Shown here: one piece after another, positions 17,367 through 26,233 of the stretch | How positions within the stretch are numbered: the first letter of the stretch is position 1 | Layout of the letters: every line of letters begins with the position of its first letter | Source: an uncultured Bacteroidia bacterium | GTDB lineage: Bacteria; Bacteroidota; Bacteroidia; Bacteroidales; F082 | Assembly (NCBI GenBank): GCA_902771635.1 | Contig: CACXXW010000007.1 | Coordinates: 16,713 to 80,712, forward strand | Direction: 5' to 3' | DNA length: 64,000 bases | Notes under the pieces: generated by a model | Database searches by the model: none | The model's input: the letters and a program-made list of their open reading frames with translations, nothing else | What the model was told of the DNA's origin: nothing | Translations under genes and position numbers: made by a program

Positions 17367-20300
17367 TTATTCCTTCATGAACTTGACCCTGTTGATGCCG
17401 CTATTTGACTTCACATTTACAAAGTACATGCCGCTGCTCAAACCTTCTAGGTTGAGCACGGTCAAGCCCTGGACATTGCTCTGTTGATAGACTTGCTGTC
17501 CCATGGCGTTGAAGACCACAATCTCGCACTCCTCTTCGGGCAGATTAATATTGAACTGACCTTTGTTTGGGTTGGGATAGAGGAATAAATTGTTCATCAC
17601 GATTTCTTGCGTGACGGTGATGGTTTCCGCGGGTGGGAAGACAATGTTGTCTAACCATGCGCAGTCGCTGCCATTGCTGACATACACGTCCTTGTTGTAG
17701 GACCAATACAGCTCATGCACTCCAGGGGATAGAGCAAAAGATACTTGACCCCACGGCACTTCGCCTGACCAATCCCCTTGCAATTCGGTATCGATGGTGA
17801 AATACAAAGCGTCATAGCCGTTTTCAGAGGAGACTTTTCTATAGAAGCTGATCTCTCCTTCGCTGTGCACGTCCAAGGTAATCTTCAATACGGAGCTTTG
17901 GTTGTTGCCGATACTACCTGACTTGATGCAATAGTTGCCTTCGTAGGGGTCCTCGGTTACCACTGTCCAAGGTTTGGTGGGGTCGTTTTCCCATTCGAAC
18001 TTGCTGAAATCGCCAGTCTCCCAATCTTCAAGGACATTGCCAACCGCGAAGACAAAGCTGCCCTCATTGGTGTAGAGACCTGAAGTGACGGTAAAGCCAA
18101 TTTCATAAGCCACTCCAAGTTCCACCTCTTCTGAAAGGGTGAAAACGAAGTCGACAGTGAACTCATCATTGGCATTCACAGTGCCTTGTTGGAACACGTT
18201 TTGCTCAAAACTGATTTCAGGAAGGTCGCAGATGATGTTGAGACGCGTGTTGGGTGCAGCAGCCAAACCTGCGTTCTTGACGGTGATGTGTGCAGTGACG
18301 GTCTCTCCTGGGTCGACATGGCCGTTGCCGTCGCTGTCTTCAATTACGGTTCCAACTACGGCGAACTCAGGGGCTTGGAGAATGATGATGAAATGGCTCT
18401 CCCAAGTGTTGGCGCCGTCAGAGCAAGTCAGCAAGAAGTCGGCTTTGGTCATGTTGGGCACATTGTCGGCGATATACATGGGGAAGGCATTGTTGAGGGT
18501 GACTGTGGCACCTCCTTCGATAGTCGGAATGACTTCAAAAGAATTGGAGGGCGTGATGTAAGGGCACTCGGTGTCGAGGCGAACCGAGACATTGTGTGCA
18601 GTCACGTTACCCACATTCTTGACTTGCAGGTCAAGGGCTATGGTTTGGCCATAGTCAGGTTGGGCACCGCCGCTGATGACATGACTGTCGTAAATGACAT
18701 AAGCACAGTTGCTGGGTAGGCTTATGACAGGTAGACTTTGAGGCCAAGCGTCACAACCTGTCACGATGAGGCTCATCTCATCAACGAAGTTAATAGGATC
18801 GGAAAATTCGATGGTGACATTACCGTCTTCATCTGTGTAGCCCACACCAATCATGTCTTCGATATGGAAAAGGGCACAACGGAAATTCTTTAGTCCGTTG
18901 CCGTTGGCATCGCTGACCGTGACATCCATTGAGGTCATGCCTACGAAAATCTCAGTGGTGTAGTTCACCTCGGGCGTGAATGGCTCGTCATGCCATGGGC
19001 TGCAAGCTACATCGCCCATCATATTGAGGTCGTAGAAGTTCCAGCGCAGGGCGCCTTCTTCCCATTGTCCTGGGGCATTGACCCAAGGTGCTGTCTCGAT
19101 TTTACTTTCCCTCAAGGCCATACCGCCGTATGGGATGCAGTCGTGGTAGTATGCGTCTTCCGTCTCTCGGGCGAGGTGGATGGCAGGACCCTCGGTCTGG
19201 CCTTCATTGAACCATCCGTAGCGAGAGTTGCCGAAGGTGGCCACGGCAAAGTTGGCGATTTTGGTCATGCGTTCCAATATGCAGTCGCTGGCGAAATCTC
19301 CGCAGATGCAGCCCGAGGTGTGGAAGAAGGTGTAGTTGTGATCCACGCCATTCACGGCGCTGAAGTTGTTGTTGGTGATGTCGCCGTTGCTCCAACCAGC
19401 CACATAGGAGGTGTTGGCGTGACCGTCGTGGTGGACATACTGCGTGCCTTGGTTGATGGCATTGCGAAGCAGTGAGCCGCTCCAGTTGCCTTCTTCCTCA
19501 TAAAGGCGTGTGAAGTTGTAATCCTCGGGGATGCCCGTAGTGGTGTAGCCGTTGTCGTCGTGCGTGCCAATGAGCAGTTCGAGGTATTGGCTGCCGTTGC
19601 TTTCAGGGTCATCGTAGAGGTGTTCACCAGCCATGATGACATCATGGAACTCGCCAAGGACGGGTTCGGTCTGATAGGTCATGGCCTTGTGGAGCATGTT
19701 GTCGAGTTCGCTTTGGTTGCTGAAACACATACGTCCGATGCCAATCTCGGGCAGCAGGTCGTCTTCGCCGATTTCGCCCCAGCGGTTGTCACCATCATCG
19801 TTCCAGTTGCCATCCAAAGCGGCATAATAGAGGTCGGCGGGGATGTCGTAGTCTTCTTTATCTCCCCCCCCGCTAGTTACATAACAGTATAAGCCTCGGT
19901 AAGGGATGTCGGGCACGTCGCCGCCAAGGTTGACCATCATGATGCCGTTCTCTTCATATTCCTGGATGATGTAGTTACGCAGCTTCTCGGGGTTGTCGCG
20001 ACCTTCCATCGTGCTGAGGATGGTCTCAAGGGCTACGACATGGGTGCGGAGGCCACGAGCCTGATAAAAACTAACATATTCATCAAACGATGCGACATAC
20101 TGTTGCTTGGTGACTACAAGGATGTCATAGCCACCCACGGTGCGACCTCTGTCGTTGTAGGTTTGAAGCATCTCAGGGTTCTGGGCGAGGCGCTTGGCAC
20201 GCTCGACATTGTCGCCGTTGAGCCACAGCTTGCGGCTTTGGTCGGCCTTAGAGGCGGCCGTCGTGATGCGAACGGTGGCCTTGGTGGCATAACGCACTTC

Positions 20301-20765
20301 GCCGGTGCCAGGAACATACTGCACGGGCGTGAAGGCTGAGAAGGCGAAGCCGATGCCGTTCAGGTATTGTGTGCTGAGATTGCCATAGGCTTGAGCAGGG
20401 TAGACGCTCTTCGAGGCATAGAGGGTCTCGTCCTTCTCAAACTGTTTCCGCTCGGGGTCGGAGTAGGTGCGTGCCGACTGGTAAGGGAAGAGGTTGTGGT
20501 TGCCTTCCATCGTCTGGAAATCGGAGAGTTCCACTTCGATGCTGGCGGCTTCGGTGCCTTGAGGCAGCATGAGGCTAACACTCTGCCAGGGCAGTGAGGG
20601 CTGACCAGCAAGAGCACTCTGCATGCAGTCCGTAAACTGGATTTGTTCGTAGCCTTGGATTTGGCTAATGCTTGGTTGACCGAAATAGTAGGTCTTCTCG
20701 ATGGTCTGTGCCGAAGCGAACAGGCTGACCATCAAAGCTAAAAGAATTAGGCTTAGTTTTTTCAT
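17367..20765 (-). CDS. Gingipain-like cysteine peptidase (family C25), T9SS secreted
   Basis: 1132 residues from the ATG at 20765 (MKKLSLILLALM...), which gives a clean signal peptide; a start 23 codons upstream would spoil it. Layout: propeptide-like N-terminal domain (about 20-205), C25 caspase-like catalytic domain (about 210-600), Ig-like/CARD-like strands (about 610-850), a jelly-roll 'cleaved adhesin' type module (about 880-1040: EDWETGDFSKFEW, WLDNIVFP), and a T9SS type A sorting tail. Catalytic residues fit gingipains: H449 in HHDGHAN and C486 in SGCICGDF, aligned with the ACVNGDF Cys of RgpB from memory. It is expected to be an extracellular or surface endopeptidase; its specificity is not readable. 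A run of eight G's in the coding strand (19864-19871) encodes Gly299-301 and might slip. A close paralogue lies at 22763-26146. Confidence 0.88.
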   Translation of the reverse strand: MKKLSLILLALMVSLFASAQTIEKTYYFGQPSISQIQGYEQIQFTDCMQSALAGQPSLPWQSVSLMLPQGTEAASIEVELSDFQTMEGNHNLFPYQSARTYSDPERKQFEKDETLYASKSVYPAQAYGNLSTQYLNGIGFAFSAFTPVQYVPGTGEVRYATKATVRITTAASKADQSRKLWLNGDNVERAKRLAQNPEMLQTYNDRGRTVGGYDILVVTKQQYVASFDEYVSFYQARGLRTHVVALETILSTMEGRDNPEKLRNYIIQEYEENGIMMVNLGGDVPDIPYRGLYCYVTSGGGDKEDYDIPADLYYAALDGNWNDDGDNRWGEIGEDDLLPEIGIGRMCFSNQSELDNMLHKAMTYQTEPVLGEFHDVIMAGEHLYDDPESNGSQYLELLIGTHDDNGYTTTGIPEDYNFTRLYEEEGNWSGSLLRNAINQGTQYVHHDGHANTSYVAGWSNGDITNNNFSAVNGVDHNYTFFHTSGCICGDFASDCILERMTKIANFAVATFGNSRYGWFNEGQTEGPAIHLARETEDAYYHDCIPYGGMALRESKIETAPWVNAPGQWEEGALRWNFYDLNMMGDVACSPWHDEPFTPEVNYTTEIFVGMTSMDVTVSDANGNGLKNFRCALFHIEDMIGVGYTDEDGNVTIEFSDPINFVDEMSLIVTGCDAWPQSLPVISLPSNCAYVIYDSHVISGGAQPDYGQTIALDLQVKNVGNVTAHNVSVRLDTECPYITPSNSFEVIPTIEGGATVTLNNAFPMYIADNVPNMTKADFLLTCSDGANTWESHFIIILQAPEFAVVGTVIEDSDGNGHVDPGETVTAHITVKNAGLAAAPNTRLNIICDLPEISFEQNVFQQGTVNANDEFTVDFVFTLSEEVELGVAYEIGFTVTSGLYTNEGSFVFAVGNVLEDWETGDFSKFEWENDPTKPWTVVTEDPYEGNYCIKSGSIGNNQSSVLKITLDVHSEGEISFYRKVSSENGYDALYFTIDTELQGDWSGEVPWGQVSFALSPGVHELYWSYNKDVYVSNGSDCAWLDNIVFPPAETITVTQEIVMNNLFLYPNPNKGQFNINLPEEECEIVVFNAMGQQVYQQSNVQGLTVLNLEGLSSGMYFVNVKSNSGINRVKFMKE
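19864..19871 (-). repeat. Homopolymer tract (eight G's in the coding strand)
   Basis: C8 on the + strand inside the C25 peptidase gene, encoding Gly-Gly-Gly of a loop absent in the paralogue. One-base slippage would shift the frame before the catalytic His and Cys. Confidence 0.8.
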
Positions 20766-20839
20766 TGTGTTATTAGGTTTATTATCTTTCATTTTGGTGC
20801 AAATCTGAATGTTTTCATAACAGCAAGAATTCAATCTGC

Positions 20840-21151
20840 TTATTCTAATTCATCCAGTAATGATTTTGGCTCTCGTCGTGTATCCCATAAAACGACGATT
20901 TCAATGGTGCTTTCGTGGATGTAATATACCAATTTGTTAATACGATTTACTACGATGCTCCTATATTCTACAGATGCTTCATCCAGCAAGGACTCAACTT
21001 GGCCTAAATATGGATTCCTTTCCAATAAACTAGCCACATGTAATACTTCATCAAGGAATTTCTGCTTTGACCTCTTCCCAAATTCTTTTCTGATGTAATT
21101 AGAAGTCTTTTGAAGGCCTTCCTTTGCTTGAATGGACCATATTACTTTCAT
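20840..21151 (-). CDS. RelE/ParE-family toxin
   Basis: 103 residues from the ATG at 21151. The ParE/RelE fold is shown by WSIQAKEGLQKTSNYIRKEFG at the start, then ERNPYLGQVE, YRSIVVNRINKLVYYI and EIVVLWDTRREP, the typical strand-turn-strand ending of this family. ParE members poison gyrase and RelE members cut mRNA on ribosomes; this sequence looks closer to ParE. It follows its presumed antitoxin by 5 bases (a TTG start overlapping the antitoxin stop is also possible). The pair sits between two C25 peptidase genes. Confidence 0.8.
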   Translation of the reverse strand: MKVIWSIQAKEGLQKTSNYIRKEFGKRSKQKFLDEVLHVASLLERNPYLGQVESLLDEASVEYRSIVVNRINKLVYYIHESTIEIVVLWDTRREPKSLLDELE

Positions 21152-21156
21152 GTTGT

Positions 21157-21402
21157 TCAATTGAAAGAAGATTCTTCAGCACAAGCAGAAATCACCTCTT
21201 CGGTGGTGTAGTAATAACCATCTGCAATCTGTTTTCGCCCGGTTTCAGCCATTTGAAGGAGCTCTTCTTTTGTATATGGGCGCAATGGGTCTTCCTCATG
21301 TTTGGCATGTTCAATCAGATGTTCACCCAGCCATTTTTGGTTGCTAGGTGTAAGGGTTGCATAAAGATACTCGAGTAACCCATTTAATGTTGCTGTACTC
21401 AT
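21157..21402 (-). CDS. Putative antitoxin partner of the ParE-like toxin
   Basis: 81 residues from the ATG at 21402 (MSTATLNGLLEYL). Short, acidic and placed directly upstream of the ParE-like toxin, as antitoxins usually are. The middle contains helical stretches (SNQKWLGEHLIEHAK, TKEELLQMAETGRKQI). I do not recognise a named DNA-binding domain, so the call is from position and size. A perfect -7 box (TAATTTTG) lies 21 bases upstream, so the two genes form one transcription unit. Confidence 0.65.
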   Translation of the reverse strand: MSTATLNGLLEYLYATLTPSNQKWLGEHLIEHAKHEEDPLRPYTKEELLQMAETGRKQIADGYYYTTEEVISACAEESSFN

Positions 21403-21423
21403 TTTTTTAGTGTTATTTGATTG

Positions 21424-21431
21424 CAAAATTA
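21424..21431 (-). promoter_or_regulatory. -7 box for the toxin-antitoxin pair
   Basis: TAATTTTG on the minus strand, 21 bases before the antitoxin ATG. Confidence 0.5.
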
Positions 21432-21492
21432 CACAAATTCGCCAATTTGGATGAAATAATGATGTAGTTTTTTAATTTTCTTGGAAAAAGAC

Positions 21493-21500
21493 TATTTTTG
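21493..21500 (+). promoter_or_regulatory. -7 box for the calcium-repeat protein gene
   Basis: TATTTTTG, 24 bases before the ATG at 21525. Confidence 0.55.
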
Positions 21501-21524
21501 CAAAACAATCAAAAACGAAGTGAA

Positions 21525-22688
21525 ATGAAAAAGCATTTAGCCATATTATTGCTCCTGCTGGTTCCAGCGTTTTCGTTTGCTCAGGAGGACTATGAAAGCA
21601 AGGAAAGAGAAAAGTATTATGATAAGAACAAGAGGTTCAAGTCTTTTGAGCCTGTGAATAAGGAAATTGTCTCAAACTATTATGACGACTTCTTTAAGTT
21701 CGCGAAGGTGGACAACTATACGCCTTACAACGATACTTTGTTTTTTACGCCGTATCAGGACTCCGTCGAATTTCATTCCGTAGTTCGTCAATATATTGGC
21801 GATATTGATAGATTTAGAATCTTAAAGCATGAAAAGAAAGGTAAAGTGGAGGCCTTTATTTATTACGACTTCAAATATGTAGAGACCTTTACGGGTGAAC
21901 CTGAAATATGGGTGGCTTATTTCGATGACAACGGAAAGTATTGGTCGCATTATTATACAGGCATCGTACAGAAGCAGCCGTTGTTTGTCAAGTGGTATTC
22001 CTCTTATCCTTTGATTAATGAGCAGGGTGATTTGCAAATTGAGGCTTGTCTGTTACGGCAAATGTCATCATTCATCATGCCTTTTGGTGCCCCAAGTTAT
22101 CAATTGGTCAAAGATGGCTTGATGTTGACCTTGGATTTGGAGACTTTGCGCAAGGATTCCGATGGCGATGGTTTGACGGATATTGTCGAGGCCAAGTTTC
22201 GCACTGATCCCAATAATGATGATACCGATGGCGATGGCATTCCTGACAATTTGGACATGAATCCTCGCTTTGCCTCAAATAGAACGGACAAAAGTATCAT
22301 TTTTGAGGCGTTGATTAACGATGATGAGGATATTTGTTATGATTTTAAGGATTGCGAGTCTGTTCTATCCATAGATGAAAGTCCTGAGGTACATTGTGTT
22401 GCGGATACCACCGAAACCATTTTGATCGTGACGGATGAACTTGGATTGCAAAACATTCAGCCGAAATCGTTCCGAGTGATTATTCTTACTACGGAAGAGT
22501 ATGAAAACAGTCCGAGGTATTTCAAAAATGACTTGTGCAGGATGCGTATTTCGCCTTTGTTCAAAGTTGACGGCGAAAAGGACACATATATTTTTGATTA
22601 TGGGTTTAATACTTGGGGAGCGGGCTATTGGGTGAAAAAAATGGAGAAGGGTTGGAGAGTCGTACAAACCTATATGATTATTTCATGA
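21525..22688 (+). CDS. Secreted protein with thrombospondin type 3 calcium-binding repeats
   Basis: 387 residues from ATG 21525, which places a clean signal peptide at 1-20 (FSFAQ). Residues ~20-200 are an unrecognised domain rich in Tyr, Phe, Asp and Lys. Two calcium-binding type 3 motifs follow: DSDGDGLTDIVE (about 211-222) and DTDGDGIPDNLD (about 233-244). The C-terminal ~140 residues contain ILIVTDELG and end FNTWGAGYWVKKMEKG. No T9SS tail and no lipobox, so it is probably periplasmic. Function unknown. It has its own promoter and terminator and lies between the toxin-antitoxin pair and the second C25 gene, on the opposite strand. Confidence 0.7.
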   Translation: MKKHLAILLLLLVPAFSFAQEDYESKEREKYYDKNKRFKSFEPVNKEIVSNYYDDFFKFAKVDNYTPYNDTLFFTPYQDSVEFHSVVRQYIGDIDRFRILKHEKKGKVEAFIYYDFKYVETFTGEPEIWVAYFDDNGKYWSHYYTGIVQKQPLFVKWYSSYPLINEQGDLQIEACLLRQMSSFIMPFGAPSYQLVKDGLMLTLDLETLRKDSDGDGLTDIVEAKFRTDPNNDDTDGDGIPDNLDMNPRFASNRTDKSIIFEALINDDEDICYDFKDCESVLSIDESPEVHCVADTTETILIVTDELGLQNIQPKSFRVIILTTEEYENSPRYFKNDLCRMRISPLFKVDGEKDTYIFDYGFNTWGAGYWVKKMEKGWRVVQTYMIIS

Positions 22689-22708
22689 TATGATTCTTGA
22701 GAAAATAT

Positions 22709-22743
22709 CAGCCCGCCTGAATCTCCTTCAAGCGGGCTGTTTT
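22709..22743. terminator. Bidirectional terminator
   Basis: Stem CAGCCCGC (22709-22716) / GCGGGCTG (22732-22739), with inner TGAA/TTCA pairs and TTTT after it; AAAATA on the left gives a weaker T-run for the opposite direction. It separates the convergent calcium-repeat and second C25 peptidase genes. Confidence 0.85.
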
Positions 22744-22762
22744 ATATTGTGTCACAAGGGAG

Positions 22763-25700
22763 TTACTCCACAACGACCTTCTTCACCTCAACACCATTCC
22801 CATTGCTGATGTGGACGAAATAAACGCCCGCAGCATCCAAACGGAGTTGCTGCAATCCGTTCGCCTCGTTGAGGCTGAGGATTTGCTGTCCCATGGCATT
22901 GAAAATGCTGATATTGCTTTCTTCAGCCAGTTCGATGTTGAAGCTACCGCTGGTCGGGTTAGGATAGATGGTGTTGGCCTTTGGCTCCACTCTCTCTTCT
23001 ACATCGGTGATGATGCAGGCTCGGGGGAAGGTGATGTCATCAATCCATACGCAGTCGTTGCCAGCTTGTCCGCTCAAGTTCTTGTCATAAATCCATTCGA
23101 ACACATGGCTACCCGTTTCAAACTCGAAACTCACATAGGTCCAGTCGTTTTCGCCCGACCACCAGTCTTTTTTCTTGCCGTCGATGAAGAAAGCGAAAAT
23201 GTCTTTGTGGAATTCGGTCGAGGTCTTGAACCAGAAGCTGATTTCACTATCGGTGAGGACCTCGGCATAGGCGATCAGGTATGAAGTCTCGTTGTCGGCA
23301 ATATCGCCTGAACGTGCGCTGAAGGTGCCATTATGGGCTTCCTCTTCGGTGATGAACCAATGGCGGTCACCGGCGTGCTCCCATTCAACGAAGTTGAAGT
23401 CGGCGCTCTCAAAGGTCTCTATGGCCACACCAACGCCAAAGGAATAGTTGTAATCGGTGGTATAGGCACCTGTGTGGAGACCGAGGTCGACATGGAAAGT
23501 GGTACCGCTGATGATGTCGTAGTCGGTGTCTATATTGACATCAATGCTGAAATTGCCATCTCTGTCGATGTTGCCAATCTGGTAGGTGGTCTCATCGAAG
23601 TGGACACCTTGGCCCGCGTAATCAACGGTCATGTAGGCGTTTGGTGCCATAGCATGTCCTGCGTTCTTTCCAGTGATGCGTAAGATGCCCTGTTCACCTG
23701 GGTCGAGATAGCCGTTGCCGTCGCCTTGAGCTTCTACTAACTCAAATCCGATGAATTGCAGGTTGGGTGCCAAGGCGAGGAAAGACTTCTGTGTGGTATG
23801 TGTGACATTGTCAATGTATGTGGTGAAGTTCAAGGTGAAGATGGTCTGGTCAGGGATGTTGTCGGCAATGTCAATCGCGCCTAAACGGTGGTCCTGCATG
23901 GTGCTGTTCGGTGCAAACTCATCGATGGTGAAGTTGCCTTCGAGCGCGTTGATGTATTCACAGTCGGAAGTCACAGCGGCGTGGACATTGTATGCTGTTG
24001 CATTGCCTTTGTTGTATAGGTTACCGTCCACCCAAAGTCCCTGCGCGCCACTTTGAGGTTCTCCTTCAAAGCTAATGATGTCGCCGTAAACGAATGGAAT
24101 GCTTCCATCAAATCCGGTCACTTCGAAGGTCTGTGGCCAGGCACTTTGTCCGGTGACAATGAGTTGCATTTCCCCAACCGTTTCAAGGGCGGGATCAAAG
24201 GTCAGTTCGGCGTTGCCGTTGGCATCGGTGATGCCATAGCCGAGAAGGGTCTCGCCATCGAACAGACTGACACGGAAGTTTTCGAGTGGCTGGTCGAAAC
24301 GGCTGACGTGGACGGAAGTAGTGGTGGCACCAACTGCGATGCCTTGTTCGTATAAAACATTGGGTGTGAAAGGCTCTTCAAACCAAGGATACAAGGCAGC
24401 ATCACCCAAGACGTTAAGGCAGTAGACGTTCCAACGCAGGCAGCCGTTCTCCAGTTCTCCTTCATCAAAAGGAATGACTACCCAAGGCGCAGTGGCTATT
24501 TTGGCCTCGCGTATGGCCATGCCAACGGTGGCAATATGATCGTTGCAATAGGCGTCCACGAACTCACGGTGGATATGGGCTGCCATACCATCGCCCCAAG
24601 GCACATACCAACCATAGCGTGAGTTACCCGTGGTAACCACGAATCCAGTTTCAATCGTAATCATTTTCTCAAGGATGCAACTCGCAGGGAAGTTGCCGCA
24701 GATGCAACCATGGGAGTGGAAGAGCATATAGTTGTGATGGATACCGTCGTTGCCAGCAAAGTAATTGTTGTGCATCGAAGAGGCATCCCAACCGGCCACA
24801 ACGTCAGTGTTGGCGTGGCCCACATGGTGCACATATTGTCCTCCATTGCCGAAGACGCGCTTAAAGTCACCACCGCTCCAGTTGAGGTGGGGTGTGGCAT
24901 AATAGCGTTTGAAGTTATAGTCTTCAGGATAGCCTATGGTGGTGTAGTCATAATCGGTGTTCGTACCGATGAGGCGTTCCATGTCGGTGCTGCCATAGTA
25001 GCCGTCGCCCAGATGTTCGGCACCAAGGACGGGTGAAGTGAACTCACCCAAGACGGGTGTTTGCAAGTAGCTGAAGGTCTTGTGCATGATGGTCTCAAAC
25101 TGGGCCTCGTTGTTGAAAGGCAGACGGCCGATGCTCAGCTCGGGCAGCAGGTCATCCTCGCCGACTTCGCCCCAACGGTCGTCGTTGTCATCGTTAAGGG
25201 TGCCGTCGAGGCAGGCATAGTACATGTCGGAGGGCAGTTGGTCCTCGTCGCCTTCTTGGGCAAAGCACCATAAAAAGCGGAAGGGCACGATGCTGACATC
25301 GCCGCCGAGGTTCACTATGGAAATGCCGTTTTCCTCGTATTCTTGGATGATATAGTTGCGGATTTGTTCTTGCACGTCCCGGCCTTCCATTGTGGCATAA
25401 ATCTCTTCCAAAGAGACAATGCGTGTGCGGATGCCCTTGTCGTTATATAGGTTGAGGTATTCGCCGAAGCGGGGAGCCCATTCTTCGGAGGTGATGACTA
25501 GCATGTCATAGCCTCCAATGGTACGACCACGCCTGTGGTAAGTGCTTAGCACGTTTTCATTCTGGGCTAAGCGTTTGATGGAGGCCTCGTTCTCAGGCGT
25601 TAGCCACAGCTTGCGGCTGTGGTCATCGCGGCTCGTGGTGGTCTCGATGCAGACTTTCACAGTACGGGCATAGCTAATCTTACCCGTGGCAGGAACGTAT

Positions 25701-26146
25701 TGCATGGGCGTAAAGCCGCTGAAAGCAAAGGCCACACCGTTCAGATATTGTGTGTTGACGCTGCTGAAACTATGTGAAGGATAAGTGTTGGTTGAACGGT
25801 ACACGCTCTCTTTCTTAGCAAAGGGAATTTCTTTCTCGTTGGAAATAGGGCGAGGTCGCTGATAAGGGTAGAGGTTAAATGTGCCATCAAGTTCCACGAA
25901 ATCAGAGAATTCTACCTTGATGGAAACTGCCTCTTGACCTTGGGGCAGCATTAGACTGACGTTTTGCCACGGCAGGGTGGGTTCGCCCACTTGACCCATG
26001 GGCAGACAGCCTTGAAGACCGATTTGTTGGTAGCCGTCGCGCTCGCTGACGACAGGCTGGCTGTAATGATAGGTTTGTTCAATGGTTTGGGCCTGCGCAA
26101 AAAGGGCGGCAGCCAATAGTGCTAAGATGAGCTGTGGTTTTTTCAT
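22763..26146 (-). CDS. Gingipain-like cysteine peptidase (family C25), second paralogue, T9SS secreted
   Basis: 1127 residues from the ATG at 26146; a TTG two codons upstream is less likely. Same architecture as the C25 protein at 17367-20765: signal peptide (ALFAQAQ), N-terminal prodomain, C25 domain with H444 (HHVGHAN) and C481 (HGCICGNF), Ig-like strands, jelly-roll module (ETFESADFNFVEW, WIDDITFP) and T9SS type A tail (IYPNPTSGS). Shared blocks such as MEGRD, NYIIQEYEENGI, NLGGDV and WGEVGEDDLLPE show a duplication. The sorting tail is clearly different from that of the first paralogue. Expected extracellular peptidase; target unknown. It lacks the Gly tract of the first copy. Confidence 0.88.
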   Translation of the reverse strand: MKKPQLILALLAAALFAQAQTIEQTYHYSQPVVSERDGYQQIGLQGCLPMGQVGEPTLPWQNVSLMLPQGQEAVSIKVEFSDFVELDGTFNLYPYQRPRPISNEKEIPFAKKESVYRSTNTYPSHSFSSVNTQYLNGVAFAFSGFTPMQYVPATGKISYARTVKVCIETTTSRDDHSRKLWLTPENEASIKRLAQNENVLSTYHRRGRTIGGYDMLVITSEEWAPRFGEYLNLYNDKGIRTRIVSLEEIYATMEGRDVQEQIRNYIIQEYEENGISIVNLGGDVSIVPFRFLWCFAQEGDEDQLPSDMYYACLDGTLNDDNDDRWGEVGEDDLLPELSIGRLPFNNEAQFETIMHKTFSYLQTPVLGEFTSPVLGAEHLGDGYYGSTDMERLIGTNTDYDYTTIGYPEDYNFKRYYATPHLNWSGGDFKRVFGNGGQYVHHVGHANTDVVAGWDASSMHNNYFAGNDGIHHNYMLFHSHGCICGNFPASCILEKMITIETGFVVTTGNSRYGWYVPWGDGMAAHIHREFVDAYCNDHIATVGMAIREAKIATAPWVVIPFDEGELENGCLRWNVYCLNVLGDAALYPWFEEPFTPNVLYEQGIAVGATTTSVHVSRFDQPLENFRVSLFDGETLLGYGITDANGNAELTFDPALETVGEMQLIVTGQSAWPQTFEVTGFDGSIPFVYGDIISFEGEPQSGAQGLWVDGNLYNKGNATAYNVHAAVTSDCEYINALEGNFTIDEFAPNSTMQDHRLGAIDIADNIPDQTIFTLNFTTYIDNVTHTTQKSFLALAPNLQFIGFELVEAQGDGNGYLDPGEQGILRITGKNAGHAMAPNAYMTVDYAGQGVHFDETTYQIGNIDRDGNFSIDVNIDTDYDIISGTTFHVDLGLHTGAYTTDYNYSFGVGVAIETFESADFNFVEWEHAGDRHWFITEEEAHNGTFSARSGDIADNETSYLIAYAEVLTDSEISFWFKTSTEFHKDIFAFFIDGKKKDWWSGENDWTYVSFEFETGSHVFEWIYDKNLSGQAGNDCVWIDDITFPRACIITDVEERVEPKANTIYPNPTSGSFNIELAEESNISIFNAMGQQILSLNEANGLQQLRLDAAGVYFVHISNGNGVEVKKVVVE

Positions 26147-26168
26147 TTTCAATGAGTAAATTTGGCCG

Positions 26169-26176
26169 CAAAATTA
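26169..26176 (-). promoter_or_regulatory. -7 box for the second C25 peptidase gene
   Basis: TAATTTTG on the minus strand, 22 bases before the ATG at 26146. Confidence 0.55.
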
Positions 26177-26206
26177 GAAAAAAAGCTGTGTTTTTTGTTT
26201 TTTTCC

Positions 26207-26214
26207 TACTTTTG
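26207..26214 (+). promoter_or_regulatory. -7 box for the DAP dehydrogenase gene
   Basis: TACTTTTG, 19 bases before the ATG at 26234. Back to back with the minus-strand box for the C25 gene. Confidence 0.55.
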
Positions 26215-26233
26215 CCCTTTAAATTTTGAAAAA

